DNA of 64,000 nt from Cordylochernes scorpioides (GCA_030710605.1 CP092864.1:136339255-136403254); one strand, 5' to 3'; numbered from the stretch's first letter, positions 24,201 through 39,200 are shown. The notes: a model not told the origin generated them from the letters alone. A program made the numbers and translations.

Positions 24201-27200
24201 TTGGGCTCAGGACAAGGCTCACATGGTTCACCCCAGGCTCTCCCTACGGAGCAGCAACAGCTCATCTTGGTCTGGTTGGACATCATGGGATGTTGGCAGT
24301 AGTCATCCAGTCTGTACTGTCGGTAGCACATGGATTTGCGCATGTCTGGAACACATGTTGTTGCTAGTCTCCATCAAGATGTGACTTTTGGTCTTTATAA
24401 AAGATATTTTTACCTGAGGCCTGATATTTTTACTCAATATTGATTCAAAGGATTTATTTATTGAAAAGACATCTCTCCTTAATGGACATCTTTACTACTA
24501 GGTTAAATCCTCTATTAGAGAATTTCTACTATATTGATCTTAGGTGCTGATCTTTTACCGTGTCCTGGGGTCACGATGGTGCTCAAAATGATTATTTTTC
24601 TTCCATGTTCCGGAGTAAGGTCTATTGGGAAGTGGATTCCGTTTTTCAAACTACAGCACCAGAGGCCCTGACTTTTGCCAAAATTGACCCATATCCCTGA
24701 CACCCACCTGAAGTCCTCAAAGATCTTAATTAGCTCCAACTGCCCACATCCTAGCAGATTAGCAGAAGGATGTCATAGGCTCATATGCCAGAATGTTTAC
24801 TCGGCTGAGTAACTGCTCTAGATGAAGAAGAGGCCCCATGTACTATATATTGATAATTGATAAATAATATTGATGAAAATATTCTACAATATTGATTGTA
24901 ATAGTTTACTTTTCCAAGGGGTCACTTGGAAATTGAATGTATAAAAGTGAGATAGAATTTTGTTGTTGTTTTCTCATCCCCTTGTGTAAAGATTACACGA
25001 ATTCCATGAGTTCATGCTCCTCGAGCAAATGGGGTGTTGGGGTGAGGCTTTTGTTGATCATGGTACCATGATCCAGACACACTTTGGTGAAAGTCTGACA
25101 TTGCCTGTAATTTGAGGACGTTCCTAGCATGGAAGCCTTTGCTGCTGACTCTAGCATGAGTACAGACACAGCTCCTCTGTATCCCTGGCGAGAAAGAATG
25201 TAAAGGTTGGTGAAATGACAGGGAACTCACCGATACAAGTACCGGAGGACACCAGGACAAACCCTGGGGGACAGAGACAGGTGTAGCCCCCCTGCTGGTT
25301 GACACAGGTCCCCCTCCCACAAATGGTGGGGTTACTGAGGCACTCATTGATGTCTGGAACACACCATATCATTCATATTTTTTATATATCTTGACTAATA
25401 ATAAGGCACAATTCGGATTATATAGTTTATAAACACAAGGTAATAAGACCAAATACAAATAAATAAATAGACATTTCTGTAACAGCGTTCAGATAAAAGT
25501 GCTGAATAAGAAAAATATCACAGCATGTTTTAAATAGTTACTAGTTACTTGCTAACAGTAACTTATGTTTATGTCTTGACTAACTCTTTTAAATCTATTT
25601 TACACACTCAGGTGTCCTCTAAAAGTTGTTGTTGTTTCTTATCCCCTTGTGTAAAGATTACACAAATTCCATGAGTTCATGCTTCTTGAGCTGTTTGATG
25701 ATAAGCAGTGGCCTCTCCCAAAGGTCCTGTTTAGTGCATCTAATGCAAGCCAAAATGTGCTCTGGATCTGTAGGTGCCAAGCTACATTTTGGACAAGTGG
25801 GGTAGATTTTGTTGTTATTTTCTATATTCAATGGTTTGAGATGGCCTGTTCTAAATCTTGTTAGTGTTGTTTGATGCTGTCTGAGGTTCAGAGCTCCTCC
25901 TGGATTCACTCCACTGTAGTACTGGAGGGTTTTTCGAAAGGCTATATGGTTTCAACTCCAATGAATAGAAAACCCCTATTTGTATCTCCCAGCGTGAGTA
26001 CAATTTTGGTAGAGATCGGGATATATCCTAATTGGATAGCCAACACAACAGGAGACCAAATTTGTTAAGCCATTATCAGTAGAAAATGGAAATACATGTC
26101 ATGATAATCATGGTGGGTAGTTGGGGGCTGCTTTTGCTGTAAGTGTACCACATGTCTACACATGTAAAAAGAAGTTCGACTTTTGAACTTACAAGTTTGC
26201 CAGAATCCTTTTTGACAACTTGCACCCACTGGAAGGGTTGGAATTTCATAAGAATCAGGACATTCAAGCAATTTTTCTTTTTCAGAAAAAAAGGGTCCAT
26301 TGTGGGAATTAATTCCGGGGCAGTGGAAATCATCAGTTTATACCAATCCTCTACTAATCCTTGTCATTCAAATTTAAAATGATCAAGAAGTAAATTATAG
26401 TATTATCCCTAGTACACGTGGTACAGGCCATGATAATTATGGTGGGTAGAATTAGGCAACTGCTTATTAGAGCTCTGAAAAGCGGTCTGGTGGAATAAAT
26501 TGGTGAAACCGCTGGGAGGGTTCACCACTGATGAGGTAAGCCCTCCCAATATATTTTTTCATCGCAGTAAGGACAGTAGAAGTTTGTTTTATGTATAAAA
26601 GAAAATTCGCGCTTTGAAATCCTTTTATTTTATTTTATATGTATAGATGGCGCGTTATTGCTTTGTGTTAATTTATTGCTTTGTGCTTTTACTGTAAATG
26701 CACCACATATCTACACATGTGGAAAGCAGTTCGACTTTACACTTACAAATGTGCCAGAACCCTGTTTGGTTACTTACACTTGCTGGTGAGGTTGGACTTT
26801 TGCAAGAATCAGAGGCCATTGGAGCATTTTTTAAATTAGAAAAAAGTGCCAAATGCGGGATTCGATCCCAGGTTGTAGTGGCCGTAAACCAATGGTTTAG
26901 ATCATCCTTCCACTGACCCCCTAAATTATAGTGATGATAATGGATGAGGTCTATATGATGGTGTCATCTGATAAGTTTCTATTATAGGATGAATATTAAT
27001 AGTGAAAGTTATTTTATATTTTATAAGAAATTGCACTCTATATATTTAGACCTTTGCCGGTCCCAAGCCCAAATGAAAAAGGAGGAGGGGGAGCAGTAAC
27101 AAGCTCGCTAAAAAACCTGGGCTCAGCTGGCCCGGCTGATAGTACCCTGTAAGGGCTCCTAATCTAGGGATACAGGATGAGCAGCGTTTGTACTCCATGT

Positions 27201-30200
27201 TAGGAGCAGCTGCACATGGCGTCTGTTCCTCATGTCAGAGGCTGCCATTTCTTTTGGAGCTAAGTCGGCCTGCCACTGAGTAGTGCTCCCAGTCTTAATG
27301 ACAAAGGCAGATGCATTCTACTTCACCCAATCATGATGGTTGTCATGCTTTACAAGCTTGATATGATTAAGTGAAGATAAGAAAGAAGAAGAAGAAGAGA
27401 TATCTTTAAAAGAAAAATAAAGGATATGAAATTTTATGCTACTATAATTATTTTATCATTTCATTCGGGGGTCAGTGGAAGGCTGGTTAAACCGTTTGGT
27501 TTTTGACCACTAGGACCCGGGTTTGATTCCCGCATTGGACACTTTTTTCTGTTTAAAAAAAAAATGCTCCAATGGCCCCCCGATTCTTGCAAAAGTCCAA
27601 CCCCACCAGCGAGTGCAAGTAACCAAACGGGGCTCTGGCACATTTGTAAGTGCAAAGTCAAACTGCTTTTCACATGTGTAGACATGTGGTGCGCTTACAA
27701 TAAAAGCAGTCTCTAATTACCCTCCTTGATTATCATGGCCTGTACCACGTGTACTAGGGATAAGCAAAAAAAAAAAGAAATTTTATCATTTCACAATTTT
27801 TTCACACATACACATTATAAACAAAGTCTTTAATAAGGCACAATTTGGTTTATAGATTATAAACACAAGGTAATAAGACCAAATTCAAATAAATAAATAG
27901 TGTGTGACGTTTAGGTGACAACGCTGTTACCGAAACGTCACACACTATTTATTTATATTTGGTCTTATTACTTTGTGTGTAAAGTTTTTAATAAATTACA
28001 TACCTTCGATTATTTCAAATCAAACAGAGTAAAGTAACAATATATCACTGATATATTTAAACAAAACAAACAGATCATCACCTAAGGGTAAAATAGTGAC
28101 ATTTTCTATTGCTAGGACATTCTAACAGTATCTGTGACCAAGATAAAGAACCACCTACCCACACAGTTGCGATGAGAGCTATCCAGGGTGTAACCTTCAG
28201 GACAAACACACATAAAGCTGCCAAAGGTATTGGAGCAACGACCTCCTAGACAGACATCTTCTAGCTCCGTGCATTCATCAATATCTGCACACACACAGCA
28301 ACAAGTTAGTGATATAAGGCACAATTTGTTGTGTGTTGTTGTTTCTTATCCCCTTGTGTAAAGATTACATGAATTATATGAACTCAAGGTAATAAGACCA
28401 AATCCAAATAAATAAATAGTGTGTGACGTTTCGGTAACAGCGTTGTTACCATCTTCAGTTAAAAGTACTGAATGAGAAATTTTACCAGTACTTTTGTCTG
28501 AAGATGGTAACAATGCTGTTACCGAAACGTCACACACTATTTATTTATTTGAATTTGGTCTTATTACCTTGTGTTTATAATCTATAATCCAAATTGTGCT
28601 TTATCATGAATTCCATGAGTTCATGCTCCTCAAGCTGTTTGATGAAAAGCAGCAGCCTCTCCCAAATCCTGTTCTAAATCTTGTTAGTGTTGTTTGATGC
28701 TGTCTTTTTAAGGTACAATTTGGATTATAGATTAGTAACACAAGGTAATAAGACCAAATCCAAATAAATAAAGAGTATATGGCATTTCAGTAACAGCGTT
28801 GTTACTGAAATGTCAAAAACTATTAATTTATTTGGATTTAGTCTTATTACCATGAGAGATAAGAAATGTCAAATTAAGGACATTCATTGATATCTGTTCA
28901 TACACATGTATGCAGAAGTTTATTTGCCCCAGGGTACAGGCTAAAAAATAATAATAATAAAGCCTCAAAGATACTCAGAGTGCCATGGACAGATATAAAA
29001 GAACAAATATTTCTATCTTAAATGAAATTAATCCTAATAGATACCTTAGAATCCCAAATATGTAAACAAAGACTAATCTACTTCGACACATAAAAAGAGC
29101 AAATGGTTTAAAAAAGGCACTGATGATGGGAAAATTTGAAGGAAAAGAGGAAGACCTGAAATTAGTTGGCTAGAAAGGTTCAAAAAACTACCAGAAAGTC
29201 ACTTGATGAGCTGCAAATAATAACACTAACAGATCAAATTGGAGAATATTTGTCCATATAGTCACCTAAAGTTGAACTCAACTTGAAGGTCACTAACAAT
29301 ACAGGCTATTTGTCATGTACATGCACAGACTAACACATGAAAAGGTCAAATTAACTGTAACCTTTGTGAAATGTGCACACTTTTGTCCACACAAACGTGA
29401 AAATACAAATTGTCTCGATGCATTATCTGCCCAATCATTTTCTTCTTCTTCAAAGCCTGTAAAGCTTGAGACTTTTAATGGTGTCTGCCGGGGAAGAGTA
29501 GAGCTCATCAATGGATGAGTCAGTGCAGTCAATAATGTGTCTTGGGGTTGCAGGCTGAGAATTGCACTTAGTACATAGTGGGAAAACCCTGTAACCATTC
29601 TGGAAAGTCATTGTCCGCAGATGACCAGACTTAAGTCTGGAAATCAAAGACTGTTGTTCTCTTGGGAGGACAGAACCGGTGCTTGTCCCTCCTGCTCTGT
29701 ACTGGTCATGTGTAGCATTAGATTCCCATTCCTGCAGGCATTGGGTTTTGATGGTACGGAGGAGGTCTCTTTCATCTAGTTGGGTGGTAGATTCTCTGGC
29801 TTCAGGTAGGGCCAAGAGCTCCAGCCTTTGCCAGAGAGTCAGCTAGCTCATTTCCAGGAATTCCAAAGTGAGCTGAAAGCCATTGCACTGTGACAGAGCT
29901 GTTGGCTGGGAGTCGGTTTACAGACTTAGCAATGTTCTTGAGGAGAGGTTCTTGACTGGAGAAGCAGCTTTGAAGGGTATAAATGGCTACTCTTGAATCA
30001 GAGTAGATTATTATTTTGCTTGGCGAGTTGATGGCTTTTAGAGCCGTAACTATTGCAGAGAGTTCCGATTTATAAACTGAAAGGTGTCTAGGGTGGGAGA
30101 GGGAGATTTTTTCCAGGATCTTATCTTTGTAGATAGCAATTCCACTGCCAGACAGTCCAGTTTCAAGTTGGATACCGTCAGTATAAATTGTGATGTCGAA

Positions 30201-33200
30201 GAGGGAGCTATTTTCCTAAATGATTTGGAGGCCAAGAGCTTTAAGTAATTCTGGCTAAGTTTCATGTTTGTGGGGATTGTCTGGTAGATGAGTGAAACAG
30301 GTGAGTTTGTTGCGAGTTCTGTGTGGGGGATAGGAAGTTCTGTGTTTGGGATTAATTGGGATGTCTAAAAAATTAGAGTTGTGGGCCAGGTTGAGAGGAG
30401 TGCGGCATTTTAGTCTTTGGTTTGGGACCCAATTTCTAATAAATTTTCCTGTAAGATGTTCTTTTGGAGAGTTCATCTTTTTTGTTATAAATTTTTAAAA
30501 CCATATTTTTCTCCTTAGGTGCAGGGTAAGAAGGTTGGATTCAAGTTCAACAATGCGATTTGGGCAGGATCCTCGAAGTCTGCTGATGATTTTAGCTGCG
30601 CTTGCTTGGATTCTGTCTATTTTGGATAGGTTAGTTTTACTTGCATTGATCCAGGCTGGTGTAGCATATTCCAAAATAGGTCTTACGAGTGCATGGTACA
30701 TTGTGCGTAAGATATTGGCATTCGCACCCCAGTTTAAGCCTGGTATTTTTTTTCAAGATTTTGAGCCTATTTTTGGTTTTGCTTATCATGGTGTAAAAAT
30801 ATATATATTTTTAAATGAGCGCAGGGTTCGAGTGTGAAACCAAGATATCTTGGGGAATCTGAATATTGGAGTTTTGAGTTATTTAAGGGAATACAGTATA
30901 ACCTCGTTATTTCGACACGCCCCATTTCGACACTCGGCGATAATTCGACCATGTTCTGATGTCCCGACCTCTTGCCTATCAAATAACAAACCGTAATTCG
31001 ACATATCGATAATACGACACTTCCGATAGTTCGACTATTTTAAAATTCAAATTTCGACAGTTGAATTTTTTTTTTACATACAACTTTACTGCTAAAAAGG
31101 TATTACAGCGGCGGCAAGCGTCGACAATCGGCGTCCGCCGATAGGATCGCACCTGCGCACTTTTGGTTTCTGTTAGTTTAAGTTTCACTTTGCAGTGCCG
31201 TTGTTGCGCAACATTGCAAATGTTATTGTTGTTTTTTTTTATGCTGGAATTTAGGCATTGCGCGCTAATAAATAATATTATAATAATTTCAACATTGAAA
31301 TATTTTAGTTATTTTAAAATTTATAAATAATTTCATTTTAAATAAATAAATCTTTATGAAATGTAGCCACAATGATTATGATAACATTTTATTTCAATAT
31401 TTTATTTCCATGTTATTATAAAAGATTTAAGCACAAAATCAATAACACCTGCAGCAGCAGTGGATGCCTTTAATACAATTCTTCGGAGGAAGAAAGACAT
31501 GCATGTCTTTTAAAAATAGACCATCTGCAATACATCCTGAATAGGATTTCAGTGCAAAACACATCTATATAAGAATTTTTTAAAATATCTTCATGGTTCT
31601 TTTTATAATTAATATTTTAAAAGTTTATTTTTATTTTCCATATTTTTTCCTTTCAACTGCTATATTCTTCAATTAGAATAAAATATTATTTGTAATTATT
31701 TATGTTTCAAAAATATGTATTAATGCCATTTTGTCCCTTATACTAAAAGTTATTTATGCAAATAAAAAAAAAATAAATACAAAAAGTACATACACAATGG
31801 TTTCAATTAATATCATTAATTTATTTTACAAAGCTATTTTAAAAAAATATTATTTTAGCCAGTTAGATGATTAGCTATCATCTGAATAACTTTAATTCAA
31901 CACTTCCTTTAATTCAACCGAAAGCTCTAATCCCTTGGGGTGTTGAATTAAAGAGGTTCGACTGTATATTCAAAGATATAAAATGATTTTAAAACATCTT
32001 TATCACATTATATAATACAATGTTTACTTGAAAAAATGGCTCTAATACCTTTTGGCTTCAAAGCACTCTTCAAGCATTGCACCTTTCAAATAAAGTTAAT
32101 GTGTTTTCTTTTTTCCATTTCATGTTTCCACATATTCTTCTTAAGTCTAGACTTCCTTTTGTTTTGAACCTGTCATGCAAAACCATTGCTGGCTTTAAAA
32201 TCGCCATAGTTCATGGCATAAAAAATAAATTTTGTTGCATCTATCTTCTTATCTGCCATCTTACACTCTTGATAACAGTTAACTACATGCTGTGATATAT
32301 TTCTCATTCTGTTCTTTGGACTGATGATGGTAACAATACTGTTACCAAATTATCACATGCTACTTATTTGGATATGGTCTTTTTATATTGTGTTTATAAT
32401 CTATAATCCAAATTGTGCCTTATCAAATAATAAAATATGGGATTGTCTGAGTCTCTACCTCAGATAAGTCCACAAGTCCTGGGGGTGGCCATTAAACTCT
32501 CCCTTCTTTCACTGTGTCCAGTTATATCTCTTGTTGCCATACAACCTACTCTAGGTGAATATAGGACTTCTACTGGAATTTTATAGAAAACTTGGGTATT
32601 ACAATAATTGATTTTATTCTTCCTCTGCCATACAAATGGTCAGTCAAGAGAGGGAAGGTAGAGAATATTTCCAGTGGTTGTTGGTCGAGCTTGTAGGAGG
32701 CCAGGTATATTATTAGAGATGGTATTGAAGAGGATGGTCATGTCTCAGGTTGGTCCCTTTGGAGCACTTTGTAGGAGAAAGATGCCAGGTAGAGTGGAAT
32801 GGTATTGAAGAGCATGATGGGAGAATCAGCTATTTCCAGTATCTTGGTTTGTTGGTCCCTTTGAAGCCAGCTTGTAGGAGGCCAGGTATATTGGGAAGAT
32901 ATTGAAGAGGATGAAAAGAGAGTATCTCAGGTTGGTCCCATTGAATCACTTCTTGGGAGAAAGATGCCAGGATAAGAGAGAGGAGCAGGGGTTGCTATTT
33001 TTCTTATGACAATAGAAAGATGATTTGGGGCTCAGATGGTTGAGTGTTGGTTCAAGAAATTCCATTTTAAATCCAAGAGGTATCTTGTGGACATCAACAG
33101 ACTAGATGTAAGAAGTTTTCTGATGGAGGTTCACCGATATCAAGGGATTTATTCCAAGAGGTTTATTGATCCGAGCAAATGATAATGAGCAAATTGATAT

Positions 33201-36200
33201 TCTCCATCATTAGAACAATTTTTTCTTGGGATTCCCTGCAGGAGATTTGATGGTTGGTTTCCAGCAGGCAGGACTTCAGTTGATCAGAGGACTTCAAGGG
33301 ACCCAAGGATGAGAGCCTGGCATCAGGGAGGGGGACCATCCGAACTGTGTTGAGACGGACCAGTGAAAGAGATGGAATGCCCAAAGACGGTTTTTCTAGA
33401 CCATGTCTAACTCATTTCAAGGCTGTAGTTCTGCCAAGTTACTTAATGGTAGTGTATCCAACAATTATGCTCACTGCAACATTAGTTAACTCTGCTGTAT
33501 TAGTAGTGCCTAGGGTCAGATCCTGTACCACTCTCTATTCCAGCTACTCTGAATTATATTGGAATATGCCACGTTTTATATTACACCATTGTCTCGTTCT
33601 GTATTGCCAGGCTTAGGGACCTGATAAAAAAATTTTGAAATGAAAATGCCAATGAAAAAAGAATTTGATTTTAAAAAAATGCCAATGCTTCCCTATAGCT
33701 TTAAGCCCTTAAAGGTCCCTTAGCCTGACAAAGCAAAATAAAACAATCCTGTAAATAAAACGTGGATACCCAATATAATCCGAGTATCTGAAATAAAAAA
33801 TGGCACAAGGCCAAACCAAAGACACAACGGACACAACAGCTTTAACTATTGCTACAGGTAAGCACAAGAGAGGGTACACTACCAAAAAATAGCCTGACAG
33901 AACTACAACCAAGAAATAAGCTAGGCACAGCCTAGGAAAAACACGCCTAAGGACATCCATCTCTGACACCAGTCAAATCTCAACTACAACAATGGGACAA
34001 TCCTTGGATACCATTTCTTTACTTTTTTTTTATCTAAATAATTTTAGAGTTAAATTATATTATGTGGAAAAACAAAAAATATAGAAGAAATAGACTTAGT
34101 CAAAACTCTTTGTTATTTAAGAGACATTACAGAGGAGGGAAGTCTTTTGAAAATAGATTAGCTGGAATGTGGCACCCTAAATAGGATTTCAGTGGGAAAA
34201 AACAGAGAGACATCCATAAAGGACTTCTTTTTAAAAGATCTTCAGGATTATTATTATTATTATTTTTTTAAATAATATTTTAAATAATTTAGTTTTTAGT
34301 TTCCATATTTATTTACTTTTAACTGCTACTATTCAATTAGATTAAAATTTTATTTATATGTTATGTACAGTATATAATAATTTATATAAAACAATACTTA
34401 AAGTTTCACCGCATAAGTTTCTTTTCCGTGAAAAATCAATATTTATTTCAAAGAGAAATATCCACTATTTCTAACTTTTTTGGATGAAGTATGAAAGGGT
34501 GAAAATATGAAGAGTAATGGCGAACGGAAAAATAAAAGTGTCCAGGGGTGGGAATCGAACCCATCCGGGCAGATGCCATGTCCACTAGGCTACCCTGGAC
34601 GTATTTTTCCGTTCGTAAATAATACTTAAAGTAACTTATAATACATTGTGTAATGATATTTGCAACATCTTCGTACACATTTATTTTAAGCAAATCTTTA
34701 TTGTCTTAGTAAAGTCTGATACAGCCTTTTATTGTTTATTTTCGGAACGCCAAAAAGTGACAAAAACAAATCAAAAAGGGATGATGATAACCTGCGTCTT
34801 GCAGATTAACATTTTCATAGAAACATATATATATATACATATTTATTGCTAGCTATATATCACCATCTTCTCTCTTCAAACACGAAATCTCACAGGCGGT
34901 CTCCTCGCTCGAGGTGGGTTCCGCCTTAGGACAGGACCCTCCTCTTTCAAGGCCTCGGGGTCCAGCGAGCGAAGAGGCTCCAATGACTTTCCATCGTCTG
35001 TATCACTCTGAACCTCTGAATCTTGATCCGACCGCTGGCTAGTTAGTCCTGGCGACAGCGACTCCATATAACCTCTGTCTCGTACAACCTCCGAGATTAT
35101 GGCACTGGGACCTGCTCCTCTTGAGTGCTTGGGTTGACGCTCTCCATCTCCACTCTCATCTTCCTCACCATTCCTCCACCTTTTTCTAATTTGATCCCTG
35201 TGATAGGCCTTTACCTGTCCGTGGATCAAAATGGTGTAGACTCTAGTTCCCTTCTTGCCTACAATTTTTCCTGGGATCCATTTATCACCACCTCTAAAGT
35301 TTTTACACCACACTAAATCATCTATCTGGAATTCTTCCAAATGGGTTCGCCGATCATACTTCATTTGCCTGGCTTGCTGGTCCCTAACTCTAGATGCCAA
35401 GCTGGGATGTATCAACGATACTCTGGTTCGAAGCGCACGCCCAATAAAGAGCTCTGATGGAGTCTTTCCCGTTGTCACATGCGGGGTGCTTCGATATGCC
35501 AGAAGAACTTTTGATAAGGTGTCTTGAATGGTATCCCCAATTTTCCTTTTATTTTTATCCAGGGCAGTCTTAATTGTTCTAACCGCTCTTTCAGCCAAGC
35601 CATTACTTTGCGGGTGGTACGCCGGGATCAATGTTTGTTTAATTCCATTTCCTTCCAGAAAACCTTTCATTTCACTACCAGTAAACTGAGGTCCATTATC
35701 AGATACAAGTTCCTCCGGTAGACCATAGGAAGAAAAAAGTCGCCGTAGTTGCTCAATGGTTTTGCGTGTGGTGGTCTCTCTCATTGGGATGGCTTCGATC
35801 CACTTCGAATGACTATCTACTACTATTAATAAATTAATGTTTTCCTTATTTGCAAAATCAATGTGGATTCTTTGCCAAGGTCTGGTTGACCATCTCCAGG
35901 GTTGCCATTTTCCTTTATTTGGCCCATCCTGGGATTGCTGACAGCTTCTGCACTTATTTACCAAAAACTCGATTTGGGTATCTAGATTTGGCCACCAAAA
36001 ATGTGATCTTGCTACAGCCTTCATTTTGTTCATACCGGAATGAGTCTCATGAAGACAGTTCAACATTTTTATTCTGAGAGATGGTGGAATGACAACTCTC
36101 ATTCCCCAAACCAAACACTCCCCATCTACAGTTAGCTCAAGTTTCCTTTGAAAATAAGGTCTGAGGTGATCAGCCACCTTTTCAGGCCAGCCTTGCTGAG

Positions 36201-39200
36201 TATAAAATTTGGCCAATGAGAGCACTTCGTCTTTTTCAGTTTCCGTGGCAATTTCCTCTGCTGTGATCGGCAATTCTTCCACAAAGGATAAAGCATAGAC
36301 ATTATTTAATCTTGGAATTTCTTCACAGCCCACAGGAAAACGTGACAGAAGATCTGCATTCCCATGGTCTTGAGTTCTTCGAAATTTAATATCGTAAGTA
36401 TAAGCTGACAAAATAAGCGCCCAACGTTGCAATCTTGAAGTAGATAAGGTGGGGATTCCTGATCTTGAGCCCAAAATGGTCACCAATGGCTTATGGTCTG
36501 TAATAAGAATAAATTTTCTTCCATAAATAAATTGATGAAACTTGGTAACTCCATAAATAATGGCTAGAGCCTCCTTCTCAATCTGAGAATAATTCTGTTC
36601 TGCTACCGATAAAGTCCGTGAGGCAAACATAATCGGTCTCTCCTGGCCTTCTATAATATGTGACAACACAGCGCCCACTCCAATCTGCGATGCATCAGTG
36701 GCCAAACACAATGGCAAAGTCGCATCATAAGGGACTAGCACCCTCTCAGAGGTAATGCTATTCTTGCACTTGTCAATGGCCTCTCCACATTCCTTTGTCC
36801 AAACCCAAGGACGTTTTTTGTGAAGAAGCTCATGAAGAGGCTTCAAAAGCTCTGGCAAATTGGGTATGAACTTCCCATAAAAGTTTACCAAACCAAGAAA
36901 TGACCTTAATTCAGAGATATTCGTAGGCGTTTTGGCCTTCTGTATTGCTTGTACCTTATGATCTAAAGGTCTGATGCCCTCTTCCGTGACAAGATGTCCT
37001 AAATATTCAATTTCTTTTTGCAAAAATAGGCATTTTTCTTTCTTTAGTTTGATATTATACTTCGCCAAGCGAGCAAATATAGTCTTCAACAACGCCAGAT
37101 GTTCTTCAATTGATGCTGTGGCTATAAGGACATCATCAATATAACAAATTACACCTCCTATACCTGACAAAACCCTATCCATTACAGATTGAAAATAACT
37201 GGGCGCATTTGCCAATCCAAATGGCATTCTCTTAAACCTGAAAAGCCCTTTATGAGTATTTATCGTTAGTAACGGTCGGGTGCCTGGGTCCACCTCTAAT
37301 TGCAGATAAGCGTTCCTCAAGTCCAATTTAGAAAAGTATTTTCCCTTGGCCAATGTGGAGAATAAATCTTGCTGTGTGGGAAGGGGATAGGCCGCAGTGT
37401 CCAAATATTTATTTAGAGTTACCTTGAAGTCGCAGCAAATTCTGATCTCTTTATTTTTCTTCGGCACTACAACCACAGGAGTGGCCCATTTACTGCTCGC
37501 CACCTCACATAGATAACCCTTAGCCACCATTTTGTCTAATGCTTCAGTAACTGCTGGCCTAATGGCGAAAGGCACCGGACGAGCCTTATGGAAAATTGGA
37601 TTCACATCACACATGTTTACTGAAAATGTGAAACCTTTTATTGGTTCGGTTGTCTCCACAAATAGGGCTTGATTTTCCTTCAAAATTTCCTCAATGGTAT
37701 TTTCCACAGGCATATGTTTTACCGCGAAACAGCCCAATTTCAATCTATTTATCCATTCTCTTCCCATCAAAGCCCTCTTTTCTCCTTTCACCACCAACGC
37801 TCTAAGTTTGTAAGTAATATCTTGACACTCCACTTTGACATTGATTTTACCCAGAATGGGTACCACGGTACCATCATAAGTTCTTACAATAATACTCGCT
37901 TTTTCCAATTTCAAGTGTTGAAGACTATTTTTAAAATCCTTTTCTGATATCAGTGTTAGACCACTACCCGTATCCATTTCAAATTTAATAAAGTTTCCTT
38001 CTACTTTTAACTCCATCAGATAGGGAGGGTCACTTGAGGCAAAATTAATTTTATACTCAGGTATCGTCACGCTTATAATTTTCTGGACATACTCTTCCTC
38101 CTCTTCTTGGTCTCCTATCTGATGTATATTTCCCGGCTGATTCTGATGTTGCCTTAGATTTCTTCTACTGCTCCAACATATTGAGGCAATGTGTCCTTTT
38201 TTATTACACTTAAAGCATACCGCCTCCTTAAATCTACATAGTTCTTTATGCTGTTTACCACAATGTTTACATTTACCATTCTGGAAATTTGATTCAACCT
38301 TGCGTTCCATCCTCAACTTATCTACACAATCTTCACCCTGCTCCAAGTGAAATAATTTTGTATTTTTCTCGGCCGCTTCCATAGATAATGCTATCTCAAT
38401 TACTTTAGCTAAAGAAATGTCGCCCTCCGACAAAATTCTATTTTGTATTTTGGCATTATATAATCCACAAACCATTTTATCACGTAAAGAATCCTCCAGA
38501 AAATTTCCAAAGTTGCATGAGGAAGCCAAACGCTTAATTTCCACCAAGTAATCCGAGATGCTTTCTTCCTTTAATTGCATTCTTTTAAAAAAAATGAACC
38601 TCTCTACTACAATTGAGCGCTTTGGAGAGAAGTGCCTTTTCAAGATATCTATTAGGTTATCAAAAGTTTTATCTTTAGGTAGAATAGGACTGCACAAATT
38701 CTTCAAAACACCATATGTTTTACTTCCCATGAGGGTTAGGAGATAAGCCTTTTTCTTCTCATCCCCTGCCTCCTCCAATATGAGAAACTGTTCCAATCGT
38801 TCATAAAACGTTTCAAAAGTTTCAGTTTCCTCATTATATTCCTTAAATTGGTAACTAGCCATTTTTCTTTTCACTCTTTCTTAAATTTGCATCCTAAAAC
38901 TTTGCAATTTGTGACTTTTAAAATTTACTTTCAATTATATGCAAAATCAAAGATATTTTCTAAAAATATTTACTTCAAAATTCGAGGGTACTTACTCTTA
39001 TATCCTCGTCGCCAAATGCAACATCTTCGTACACATTTATTTTAAGCAAATCTTTATTGTCTTAGTAAAGTCTGATACAGCCTTTTATTGTTTATTTTCG
39101 GAACGCCAAAAAGTGACAAAAACAAATCAAAAAGGGATGATGATAACCTGCGTCTTGCAGATTAACATTTTCATAGAAACATATATATATATACATATTT

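Larger units (their letters stand above)
28310..28606. repeat. HHR-A long palindromic copy
   Basis: A copy interrupted near 28330-28383 by a short LINE-K-like segment. Contains two intact ribozyme cores facing each other. Ends AATTGTGCTTTATC. Confidence 0.85.

Noticed and set aside
25012-25362. 116-codon minus-strand frame overlapping the cbEGF24 exon
   Set aside because: A different frame from the EGF exon, without domain features, and it reads through the splice donor.
29293-29598. 101-codon minus-strand frame
   Set aside because: Overlaps LINE-J's C-terminus in another frame; no family resemblance.
33709-33969. Membrane protein gene (hydrophobic 86-codon frame)
   Set aside because: It is one arm of an inverted repeat, with no splice context or recognised family; treated as repeat.
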